From assembly GCA_964414015.1 (NCBI GenBank), contig CAYPUE010000023.1:1-12765 (forward strand): a DNA stretch of 12,765 bases. Direction: 5' to 3'. The stretch comes from JAUSEW01 sp964414015. Lineage in GTDB: Bacteria; Patescibacteriota; Microgenomatia; Levybacterales; UBA12049. Position numbers and translations under genes: made by a program. This document shows, piece by piece, positions 7,358-12,765 of this stretch. How positions within the stretch are numbered: the stretch's first letter is position 1; each line of letters begins with the position of its first letter. The notes beneath the pieces were generated by a model that ran no database searches, was not told where the DNA came from, and was given only the letters and a program-made list of their open reading frames with translations.

Positions 7358-7386
7358 TTGATAATTTTTTGAAAACTCCCCATAAT
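7358..7386 (+). promoter_or_regulatory. promoter of the PEP-synthase-like/enolase-like/gpmA operon
   Basis: TTGATA (7358-7363), a 17-base spacer and CATAAT (7381-7386) form a well-spaced sigma-70-type promoter. The -10 box ends 7 bases before the ATG at 7394, so the message is probably leaderless. It stands just after the phosphomutase stop and would drive the three tightly packed genes downstream. Confidence 0.55.
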
Positions 7387-7393
7387 AAAATAT

Positions 7394-8449
7394 ATGCAGA
7401 ATTCCTCGGATGTATTAGTTTGGCTAGATGATATCAAAGCAGATGATGCATATCTTGTTGGAGCGAAAGGAGCTTTTCTAGCGAATCTCGCGATGTCTGG
7501 TTTTCCGCTTTCGCCTGCATTTATCATAACCTCAAATGCATATAGGGAATTTCTTAAATACAATAATCTTGACGTAAAGATAAAACATCTTTTAAATGCG
7601 ATTAATTATGATAATCAAAAATCAATAAAAGAAATTACAGCGCATATAAAAAATTACATTTTAGCAGGTCAGATGCCAAAAATATTAGCCCAAAAAATAT
7701 TTAAAGCCTATAGGCAATTGGGAGGAATACTGAAAGATAGCGCTCTTGATCTGGAAGTTTCGTTTTCGGACAAATCTTCCGCTGGAAAAAAAATAAAAAA
7801 TATAAGAGGCGAGTCGGTTCTTTTGGAAAAAATAAAATTAATCTGGTCTAGCTTTCTTCCGAATAAATACCCTTCCATTATCGTCTCAAAAGTTTTGGAA
7901 AATTCCATATCGGGCGTAATGCTTACCGATGATTTTAGTATTTCAAAACATTCCATAGGCGATAGCCAAATTATGGAGTTAGTTCTACTTGGAAGGAAGC
8001 TAAAGAAGCATCTTTATTTTCCTCAAGAAATCCATTGGTCTATTTATAAAAATAAAATTTATTTTACGAAAATAAGGCCAATGACATTTATCAAAAATGC
8101 TAATAAAAAAGTTTTTCGCTCTCCCCTACTGAAAGGTTTCGCTTTCGGTCGGGGAGTAACAACAGGTTTTGTTAAGAAAGTAACTACACTAAAAGATATG
8201 TATGATTTGAAAAATGGAGATATAGCTGTAGCGTCCTTTATTAGCGAGCGCATGCTGCCATTTTTATTAAAAGCTAAAGGTTTAATAACTGATGAGGCAA
8301 TAAAAAAACAGCAAAACCATAAGTATTTTAAGTTGTCCTCAATGCCTGTATTAACAGATACAAAGGTAGCTACAAAAATATTAAAAGATGGAGTTGCCGC
8401 AACAATAAATTGCGCTCTTGGAGAAGTCTATAAAGGAGGCTTCGCGTAA
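7394..8449 (+). CDS. degenerate PEP-synthase-like protein (no catalytic His, no PEP domain)
   Basis: 351 residues, against about 790 for PEP synthase (PpsA). The N-terminal ATP-grasp part is recognisable: VLVWLDDI at 7-14, then LVGAKGAFLANL (21-32), which corresponds to the GGKGANL block and keeps its lysine (Lys25), and FIITSNAYREFL (43-54). The next ATP-binding block, AVRSSATAED in PpsA, is eroded and the arginine is gone. SGVMLTDD (173-180) and FTKIRPMT (224-231) are equivalents of later blocks. The phosphohistidine domain is present in outline (GFAFGRGVTTGFV at 248-260, NGDIAVAS at 274-281, ALGEVYKGG at 341-349), but the GG-x-TCHAA segment with the catalytic His is replaced by EAIKKQQN, the His position reading about Gln307. 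The C-terminal PEP/pyruvate TIM barrel is absent. Synthase activity is very unlikely; a binding or regulatory role is possible. Confidence 0.75.
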   Translation: MQNSSDVLVWLDDIKADDAYLVGAKGAFLANLAMSGFPLSPAFIITSNAYREFLKYNNLDVKIKHLLNAINYDNQKSIKEITAHIKNYILAGQMPKILAQKIFKAYRQLGGILKDSALDLEVSFSDKSSAGKKIKNIRGESVLLEKIKLIWSSFLPNKYPSIIVSKVLENSISGVMLTDDFSISKHSIGDSQIMELVLLGRKLKKHLYFPQEIHWSIYKNKIYFTKIRPMTFIKNANKKVFRSPLLKGFAFGRGVTTGFVKKVTTLKDMYDLKNGDIAVASFISERMLPFLLKAKGLITDEAIKKQQNHKYFKLSSMPVLTDTKVATKILKDGVAATINCALGEVYKGGFA

Positions 8450-8455
8450 AATAAG

Positions 8456-9712
8456 ATGGCGAAAATTAAAGATATTATTGCCAGAGAAATACTTAGCTCT
8501 TTGGGAATTCCTACGGTTGAAACCACTGTAGTTTTGAATGATGGAGCATCGGGAACTGCATCAAGTCCAACCAGCAGCCAAACTGCTATTTACGAAGCGG
8601 CGGAGGTAAAAGACCATGACCAAAATCGTTTTAATGGGGCAGGTGTTTTAATCGCGGTAAAAAATATAAATGAGCAAATCAAACCAAGCTTAATCGGCAA
8701 AGATTCTTCAACCCAGCAAGAAATAGATAGGATAATGATTGGTTTGGATGGAACACAGAATAAATCCAGGCTTGGTGCGAATACCATGCTTTCCGTGTCA
8801 ATGGCTGTTGCCAAAGCGTCATCCGTAAGCTCTGTACTTCCTCTTTATCTATATCTTAGGGAATTTATTCAAAAAGAGAATTTGGGCCTTAAAATTCCAA
8901 CTCCAATTTTTACTCTGATATCTGGCGGAGCTAATGCGGGAAAAATGAGTTTTGCAGAATTTTTAGTCATACCTGCTTCATCAAAACCATTCCAAGAGTC
9001 ATTGTTAATGGGGGTATCTATTTTCAAGTCGCTAAGAAATGTACTGGAATCTCATAATTTATCTCCCCTTATTTCAGACATCGGAGGCTTTAGCCCCAAT
9101 ATATCATCCAATAGGGATGGTCTTGTTCTCATCAAAGAAGCTATTGACAAGACAACCCACAAAATAGGATTTGACGTTTTCTTCGGATTAGATTCTCGGG
9201 CATTGGCTTTTTGGAATAATGGAAAATATTTGCTAAAAGATGCCTCAATGCCTTTTTCTTCACACGATCTCATGATGTATTATTTGGAATTGAAAAAAGA
9301 ATTCGATCTGTTATACTTTGAGGATCCTTTTGCTGCAGATGACTGGGATGGTTGGGCAGATATCAATACCAACATATCAAGCCAAGCTGTGATAGCTGGT
9401 TCGGATCTAATAGCTACAAATCCTTACAGACTTCAAATGGTTTTTGATAAAAAATCCGCAACGGCAATTGCTATAAAACCTGGACAAATTGGAACCGTTA
9501 CCGAAGCTTTGGCTGTTTCTGAAATGGCAAGGCATTCGGGTTTGAAGCTGATTGTTTCAGCAAGAACAGGGGAAACGAATGATGATTTTATTGCGGACTT
9601 CGCTACGGCTATTTCTGCTGATTACGTAAGATTTGGAGGCTTGGCGAGGGGAGAAAGAATAGCTAAATACAACAGGCTGTTGCAAATTGAAAAAAGTATG
9701 AAATCTTTATAA
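8456..9712 (+). CDS. enolase-like protein with a dismantled active site
   Basis: 418 residues, full length for enolase, with the fold conserved throughout (REILSSLGIPTVE at 10-22, FGLDSRALAFW at 243-253, YFEDPFAADDWDGW at 287-300, KPGQIGTVTEAL at 341-352, ERIAKYNRLLQIE at 400-412). In yeast numbering, five key residues remain: Glu168 (Glu168 here), metal ligands Asp246 (Asp246) and Glu295 (Glu289), the base Lys345 (Lys341) and Arg374 (Arg370). Lost are the loop Ser39 (Gln42), His159 (Asn160), the acid Glu211 (Ile209), metal ligand Asp320 (Ser316), His373 (Ala369) and Lys396 (Arg392). The reading frame is intact, so this is a maintained divergent paralogue, not a recent pseudogene. It starts 6 bases after the PEP-synthase-like gene and ends 3 bases before gpmA. 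Ordinary 2-phosphoglycerate dehydration is unlikely. Confidence 0.85.
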   Translation: MAKIKDIIAREILSSLGIPTVETTVVLNDGASGTASSPTSSQTAIYEAAEVKDHDQNRFNGAGVLIAVKNINEQIKPSLIGKDSSTQQEIDRIMIGLDGTQNKSRLGANTMLSVSMAVAKASSVSSVLPLYLYLREFIQKENLGLKIPTPIFTLISGGANAGKMSFAEFLVIPASSKPFQESLLMGVSIFKSLRNVLESHNLSPLISDIGGFSPNISSNRDGLVLIKEAIDKTTHKIGFDVFFGLDSRALAFWNNGKYLLKDASMPFSSHDLMMYYLELKKEFDLLYFEDPFAADDWDGWADINTNISSQAVIAGSDLIATNPYRLQMVFDKKSATAIAIKPGQIGTVTEALAVSEMARHSGLKLIVSARTGETNDDFIADFATAISADYVRFGGLARGERIAKYNRLLQIEKSMKSL

Positions 9713-9715
9713 TTT

Positions 9716-10330
9716 ATGTCTCAACTTGTTTTGGTCAGACACGGCGAATCAGAATGGAACCTTCGGGGTATTTGGACAGGTCTTACAGATGTAGGCCTTA
9801 GTGAAAAAGGGAAAGAACAGGCAAGGCTTGTTGGAGAAAAATTAAAAGCTTCTCCTATTGATTTCGCTTTCACATCGATATTGATACGCGCAAAACAAAC
9901 GCTTAATGAGATAAAGAGCGTTTTGGGAATAGATATTCCCACTTTCGAGAATAAGGCTTTAAATGAACGCGACTATGGAATTTATACGGGGAAAAACAAA
10001 TGGGAAATTCAAAAAGAAGTTGGAGACGAGCAATTCCAAAACATTCGGAGAGGTTGGGACGTCCCAATTGAAAACGGGGAGTCACTAAAAGATGTTTATA
10101 ATCGGGTAGTCCCCTATTATCAAAAAGAAATTTTACCTAAGCTAAAGGAAGGCAAAAATATCCTCATCGTTGCTCACGGCAATTCCCTAAGAGCATTGGT
10201 AAAATACCTTGACTGCATATCGGATGACGATATTAAAGGTCTAGAAATTCCATTTGACAAAGTATACTTTTACGAAATTGATTCTTCAGACAATATAATA
10301 TCTAAAAAGATAGTTGGTTCTGACAGCTAG
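9716..10330 (+). CDS. gpmA: 2,3-bisphosphoglycerate-dependent phosphoglycerate mutase
   Basis: 204 residues, histidine phosphatase superfamily; interconverts 3- and 2-phosphoglycerate in glycolysis. VRHGESEWN (7-15) holds the phosphohistidine His9, TSILIRAKQT (53-62) holds Arg58, LNERDYGIYTGKNK (82-95) holds the acid Glu84, and VAHGNSLRALVK (152-163) holds the second His154. All catalytic positions are present, unlike its two upstream partners. It is shorter than the E. coli enzyme (250) because a middle segment is missing, as in the S. pombe-type short mutases. It follows the enolase-like gene by 3 bases, so translation is probably coupled. Its TAG stop (10328-10330) overlaps the opposing rsmI stop (10327-10329). 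Confidence 0.93.
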   Translation: MSQLVLVRHGESEWNLRGIWTGLTDVGLSEKGKEQARLVGEKLKASPIDFAFTSILIRAKQTLNEIKSVLGIDIPTFENKALNERDYGIYTGKNKWEIQKEVGDEQFQNIRRGWDVPIENGESLKDVYNRVVPYYQKEILPKLKEGKNILIVAHGNSLRALVKYLDCISDDDIKGLEIPFDKVYFYEIDSSDNIISKKIVGSDS

Positions 10331-11019
10331 TTGTTTGTATTGAATAATATTACGAATTCGCCTTTGGGAGTTACTTTTGAAAAATACAATATCGATTCGG
10401 AGATTTTTTCTCGACGGATTTCTTCATGAATTTTTGTTAACTCGCGAGCAATAACAATATCTATATCCCCAAATACTTCTTTAAGTTCCTCAAGGGTTCT
10501 AAGAATTTTATGAGGGGCTTCAAAAAAGATAATGGTTGATTTTACAAGAGCAGATGCTGACTTTACGTTGTTAAATAAAGATTTTCTATGCCCCGGTTTC
10601 CTCGGCGGGTAACCCAAAAATAAAAACTTATCCGTTGGCAAACCGGACGAAACCAAAGCTGATATTACAGCCGAAGGTCCCGGAATTGAAACAACATCTA
10701 TACCTTCCCTTATGCATTCTCTAACTAGCTTAAATCCGGGATCCGAAATTGTTGGAGCACCGGCGTCCGAAACTAACGCAATATCTATCCCATCTTTCAA
10801 TGCACTAATAATTTCGGGGATTCTTAGTAATTCGTTTTGTTCATAATACGAGATTAAACGAGGTTTTTTGCCTTCTTTTAAGATGTTCTGCAAAAGCAAT
10901 CCTGTCTTCCTAGTATCTTCACAGGCAATTATCTCTACTTGCCTCAAGACCTCAATTGCCCGAAGAGTTATATCTTGCATATTCCCGATTGGAGTTGATA
11001 CAATGAATAAATTGCCCAT
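10327..11019 (-). CDS. rsmI: 16S rRNA C1402 2'-O-methyltransferase RsmI, short form
   Basis: 230 residues of the SAM-dependent tetrapyrrole-methylase fold; RsmI methylates the ribose of C1402 in the decoding centre of 16S rRNA. Signatures are FIVSTPIGNMQDITLRA (5-21), CEDTRKTGLL (33-42), LVSDAGAPTISDPG (82-95), IPGPSAVISAL (112-122), FFEAPHKI (165-172) and ARELTKIHEE (191-200). The usual bacterial protein is about 280 residues; here the small C-terminal domain is absent and the protein ends soon after the GEFVILF strand. Start is the ATG complement at 11017-11019, only 6 bases from the divergent dedA start, so its promoter must lie inside the dedA coding region. Confidence 0.93.
   Translation of the reverse strand: MGNLFIVSTPIGNMQDITLRAIEVLRQVEIIACEDTRKTGLLLQNILKEGKKPRLISYYEQNELLRIPEIISALKDGIDIALVSDAGAPTISDPGFKLVRECIREGIDVVSIPGPSAVISALVSSGLPTDKFLFLGYPPRKPGHRKSLFNNVKSASALVKSTIIFFEAPHKILRTLEELKEVFGDIDIVIARELTKIHEEIRREKISESILYFSKVTPKGEFVILFNTNN
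10996..11004 (+). promoter_or_regulatory. possible extended -10 box for the DedA gene
   Basis: TGA-TACAAT is a TGn extended -10 element inside the 5' end of rsmI, 21 bases before the ATG at 11026. It would give a leader of about 14 bases. No clear -35 was found, so support is moderate at best. Confidence 0.3.
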
Positions 11020-11025
11020 AAAATT

Positions 11026-11649
11026 ATGCTAGAGTTATTTGCTCATTATATTATATTTCTAATAGAAAAAACCACTTATTTCGGAATATTTCTCCTAATG
11101 ACGCTTGAGTCTGTTTTAATTCCAATTCCTTCAGAAATAACCATGCCTTTTTCAGGATTTTTAGCTGCGCAAGGGAAATTGGATTTTTGGTTAATTGTAA
11201 TAACCGGAACAGTAGCTAATCTGACTGGCTCGCTTATCGCTTATTATATTGGATATATTCTGGAAGAAACAGTTCTTCTTGGAATTATAAAAAAATACGG
11301 AAAATTCTTGCTTATAACTATTGATGATTACCATAAAGCTAATAAATGGTTCTTAAAATATGGAGACAAAATTATTTTCATATCCAGACTTCTTCCGGCT
11401 GTCAGAACCGTCATTTCTCTTCCTGCCGGAGTTTTCCAAATGAACCTTAAAAAATTTATCATTTATACAACAGTAGGATGTTTTCTTTGGTCTATGTTTC
11501 TGACCTATATAGGCGTTGTTCTGGGTGAAAATTGGAGATCAATTGAAAGCTATTTCAGACAATTCGAAGTCTTTGTTGGAATAATATTTGTACTGTTAGC
11601 AGTTTTTTATATAAATCACAAGCTGAAAATCTTAAAATTTCCTCACTAA
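11026..11649 (+). CDS. DedA/VTT family membrane protein
   Basis: 207 residues with about five hydrophobic segments. ESVLIPIPSEITMPFSGFLAA (28-48) is the DedA acidic signature (E-x-x-x-P-x-P-x-E). FISRLLPAVRTVISLPAG (about 117-134) is the second signature (F-x-R-x-x-P-x-x-R-x-x-x-x-x-x-A-G), with the paired arginines present. The DedA/VTT superfamily includes lipid scramblases/flippases, and bacterial members are linked to undecaprenyl-phosphate or phosphatidylethanolamine recycling; which lipid is handled here cannot be told. It is divergent from rsmI (6-base spacer), and its 3' end overlaps the end of lexA by 18 bases tail to tail. No Shine-Dalgarno sequence. Confidence 0.88.
   Translation: MLELFAHYIIFLIEKTTYFGIFLLMTLESVLIPIPSEITMPFSGFLAAQGKLDFWLIVITGTVANLTGSLIAYYIGYILEETVLLGIIKKYGKFLLITIDDYHKANKWFLKYGDKIIFISRLLPAVRTVISLPAGVFQMNLKKFIIYTTVGCFLWSMFLTYIGVVLGENWRSIESYFRQFEVFVGIIFVLLAVFYINHKLKILKFPH
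11045..11055 (-). promoter_or_regulatory. possible -10 region of rsmI inside dedA
   Basis: On the minus strand TATAATATAAT (two overlapping TATAAT boxes) lies 25 bases upstream of the rsmI ATG, within the first codons of the DedA gene. It would give a leader of about 18 bases. AT-rich composition makes chance matches likely. Confidence 0.3.
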
Positions 11650-12258
11650 TCCAACTACTTTTCCTTGAATGCTTAAGAAATTTGGATAAATTGGCTCCAT
11701 CTGCGCATTTGCCGGCTTCAAAACAATCTTTCCGCTCTCATTATAAAACCTTTTAAGGGTAGCAAGATTATTGTCTACAAGAGCAATTACGATATCTCCG
11801 TTGGAAGCTTGGTTGGCCTTCTCTATAATCACATAATCTCCCTCGAAAATTCCATCTTCTATCATCGAATTTCCTTTAACTTGCAGTACGTAGGCTGTTT
11901 TTTTGCCCGACAATAAAGATGCGGAAACATGAAATGAAGCATTTGGATCGCTATGCGGTTCCAAAGGTTTACCTGCCGCTATATATCCCATCAAGGGTAG
12001 CTCTATGGACGCAGAACTTCCAAGCATGCTGAACGTTACCTTTTCGTCTATTATTTTAAGCACCCTTGTGTTTCCATCAACTTTCTGGATATACCCTTTT
12101 TGAACAAGCGAGCTTATAAGTGCGTGGATTGTTGAATTGCTTTTGTGTCCGGTTGCTTCTGCAATTTCAGACAAGGTTGGAGAATAACCATACTGCCTTT
12201 GGAATTGGGCTAAAAATTCCAGAACCTCCCTTTCTTTTTTATAAATTACTCCCGGCAT
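11632..12258 (-). CDS. lexA: LexA SOS-response repressor
   Basis: 208 residues. The N-terminal winged helix-turn-helix (residues 1-70) contains YSPTLSEIAEATGHKSNSTI (25-44), the LexA recognition region. The C-terminal S24 self-cleavage domain has the Ala95-Gly96 scissile bond in YIAAGKP, the nucleophile Ser131 in KGNSMIEDGI and the general base Lys169 in LATLKRFY. It therefore appears fully competent for RecA-stimulated autocleavage, which lifts repression after DNA damage. It is divergent from uvrB, a classic SOS target. It has a conventional promoter and a Shine-Dalgarno sequence (AGAAGGA, 7 bases before the ATG), unlike most genes here. Its 3' end overlaps the DedA gene by 18 bases. Confidence 0.95.
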   Translation of the reverse strand: MPGVIYKKEREVLEFLAQFQRQYGYSPTLSEIAEATGHKSNSTIHALISSLVQKGYIQKVDGNTRVLKIIDEKVTFSMLGSSASIELPLMGYIAAGKPLEPHSDPNASFHVSASLLSGKKTAYVLQVKGNSMIEDGIFEGDYVIIEKANQASNGDIVIALVDNNLATLKRFYNESGKIVLKPANAQMEPIYPNFLSIQGKVVGLVRKF

Positions 12259-12265
12259 ATGTTTT

Positions 12266-12272
12266 TCCTTCT
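12266..12272 (-). promoter_or_regulatory. lexA Shine-Dalgarno sequence
   Basis: AGAAGGA on the minus strand, 7 bases before the lexA ATG. It is the one convincing ribosome binding site at a good distance in the window and supports the start at 12258. Confidence 0.6.
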
Positions 12273-12278
12273 TGGTAT

Positions 12279-12308
12279 TTTATACGAAAAATTCGAGTAT
12301 TTTGTCAA
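12279..12308 (-). promoter_or_regulatory. lexA promoter
   Basis: On the minus strand TTGACA (12308-12303), an 18-base spacer and TATAAA (12284-12279) form a near-consensus sigma-70-type promoter. The predicted transcription start is about 12272, giving a leader of about 14 bases. The -35 lies within the 17-base palindrome and the spacer holds a second palindrome, so the promoter is well placed for LexA autorepression. Confidence 0.7.
12285..12295. promoter_or_regulatory. second candidate operator in the lexA promoter spacer
   Basis: CGAA-AAA-TTCG is a short perfect palindrome between the lexA -35 and -10 boxes. It recalls half of the Gram-positive LexA box (CGAAC-N4-GTTCG), but with shorter arms and spacing. 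It could be an alternative LexA site to the palindrome at 12301-12317. Confidence 0.35.
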
Positions 12309-12317
12309 TATGACAAA
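12301..12317. promoter_or_regulatory. candidate LexA operator (17-base inverted repeat)
   Basis: TTTGTCA-ATA-TGACAAA is a perfect 7-3-7 inverted repeat in the lexA-uvrB spacer. It covers the lexA -35 box (TTGACA on the minus strand) and lies about 30 bases upstream of the uvrB -10. Position and symmetry fit a shared dimer-binding operator. It does not match the E. coli or Bacillus LexA consensus, so the assignment is by context. Confidence 0.5.
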
Positions 12318-12348
12318 CTTGTACAATCGCAGTCAGTTTTAGGTTTTA

Positions 12349-12357
12349 TGCTATACT
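12349..12357 (+). promoter_or_regulatory. extended -10 box of uvrB
   Basis: TGC-TATACT is a TGn extended -10 element ending 10 bases before the uvrB ATG. The message would have at most about 3-4 leader bases. No clear -35 is seen. Confidence 0.55.
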
Positions 12358-12367
12358 AAAATACTTT

Positions 12368-12765
12368 ATGAAGTTTAAGCTTAAATCGGATTTTAAACCA
12401 ACCGGGGATCAGCCCCAAGCAATAGCAAAACTTGTTGGCAACATTGCAAAAAATGGCAGAAATCACGTGCTGCTTGGGGTGACCGGAAGCGGAAAAACCT
12501 TTACCATGGCCAATGTTATCCAGAAAATTCAACGGCCAACGCTTGTCATCTCGCACAATAAAACTCTGGCTGCACAGCTTTATCAGGAATTTCGAGACTT
12601 TTTCCCCAAGAATGCCGTATCCTATTTTGTTTCTTACTATGATTACTATCAGCCTGAAGCCTATATCCCCCAAAGTGATACTTATATCGAGAAAGAGGCG
12701 GAGATCAACGAGGAGATTGATAAATTAAGGCTTTCCGCAACTACAAATTTATTAACAAGAAAAGA
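12368..12765 (+). CDS. uvrB: excinuclease ABC subunit B, 5' part
   Basis: The frame runs open from the ATG at 12368 to the window end: 132 codons, with the 3' part missing beyond the edge. UvrB is the damage-verifying helicase-like subunit of nucleotide excision repair. The N-terminus (FKPTGDQPQAIAKLV, 9-23) is the family's Q-motif region, and GVTGSGKT (37-44) is the Walker A ATP-binding loop. TLVISHNKTLAAQL (58-71) is helicase motif Ia, and VSYYDYYQPEAYIP (88-101) is the start of the DNA-clamping beta-hairpin. It is divergent from lexA with candidate SOS operators between them, so induction by DNA damage is likely. Confidence 0.96.
   Translation, partial: MKFKLKSDFKPTGDQPQAIAKLVGNIAKNGRNHVLLGVTGSGKTFTMANVIQKIQRPTLVISHNKTLAAQLYQEFRDFFPKNAVSYFVSYYDYYQPEAYIPQSDTYIEKEAEINEEIDKLRLSATTNLLTRK

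Noticed and set aside
8432..8439. AAAGGAGG, a perfect Shine-Dalgarno sequence upstream of the enolase-like gene
   Set aside because: It lies 16 bases from the ATG, too far for a usual site, and it encodes part of the conserved YKGG ending of the PEP-synthase-like protein. Probably coincidence.
8456..9712. Enolase-like gene as a decayed pseudogene
   Set aside because: No frameshift or stop over 418 codons, and the fold-defining residues are kept. Substitutions cluster at active-site positions, which points to a maintained divergent protein.
9708..9713. TATAAT just before gpmA as a promoter
   Set aside because: Only 2 bases separate it from the ATG, so transcription would begin after the start codon. 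It overlaps the stop codon of the upstream gene by chance.
12319..12326. TTGTACAA as another LexA half-site
   Set aside because: An 8-base palindrome is expected often in AT-rich spacers, and it does not match the arms of the larger repeat nearby.

Overview
The window is AT-rich and gene-dense, with spacers of a few bases, several ATGA stop/start overlaps, shortened versions of housekeeping proteins (delta subunit, RsmI, CysS without its C-terminal domain) and many start codons lying 7-10 bases behind a -10 box. Together these suggest a small-genome bacterium of the Candidate Phyla Radiation (Patescibacteria, probably Microgenomates-like). TGA acts as a stop (genes ending at 607 and 5295), so the UGA-recoding lineages are unlikely. 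The placement is an inference from gene style; there is no rRNA in the window. No stretch over 300 bases lacks a gene.

Layout. 50-607 is a six-helix, half-size MFS-like membrane protein, convergent with a PIG-V-like GT-C glycosyltransferase (622-1773, minus). Divergent from the latter is a cysteinyl-tRNA synthetase without the C-terminal anticodon-binding domain (1813-2991), then a secreted clan GH-A-like glycoside hydrolase (3027-4345). The hydrolase is split by a 100-N gap whose two flanks are the same 55 bases. Collapsing the duplicate restores its stop codon in an ATGA overlap with the next gene, so the gap is probably a scaffolding artefact. A tight cluster follows: YkuK-like RNase H-fold protein, HExxH metallopeptidase carrying an in-frame GC-rich palindromic insertion, and a short DNA polymerase III delta subunit.

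5994-10330 is a sugar-phosphate/lower-glycolysis block: phosphomannomutase/phosphoglucomutase, a PEP-synthase-like protein, an enolase-like protein and a phosphoglycerate mutase. The mutase has all its catalytic residues. The enolase-like and PEP-synthase-like proteins have intact reading frames but have lost most of their catalytic residues, including the phosphohistidine of PEP synthase and both active-site histidines of enolase. Two adjacent, apparently co-transcribed pseudoenzymes of consecutive steps around PEP are the most unusual content here.

The right end holds RsmI (minus) and a DedA-family membrane protein (plus), which start 6 bases apart, then lexA (minus) and the 5' end of uvrB (plus, cut by the window end). 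The lexA-uvrB spacer has a 17-base perfect inverted repeat over the lexA -35 box and a second short palindrome in the lexA promoter spacer, which are candidate SOS operators.
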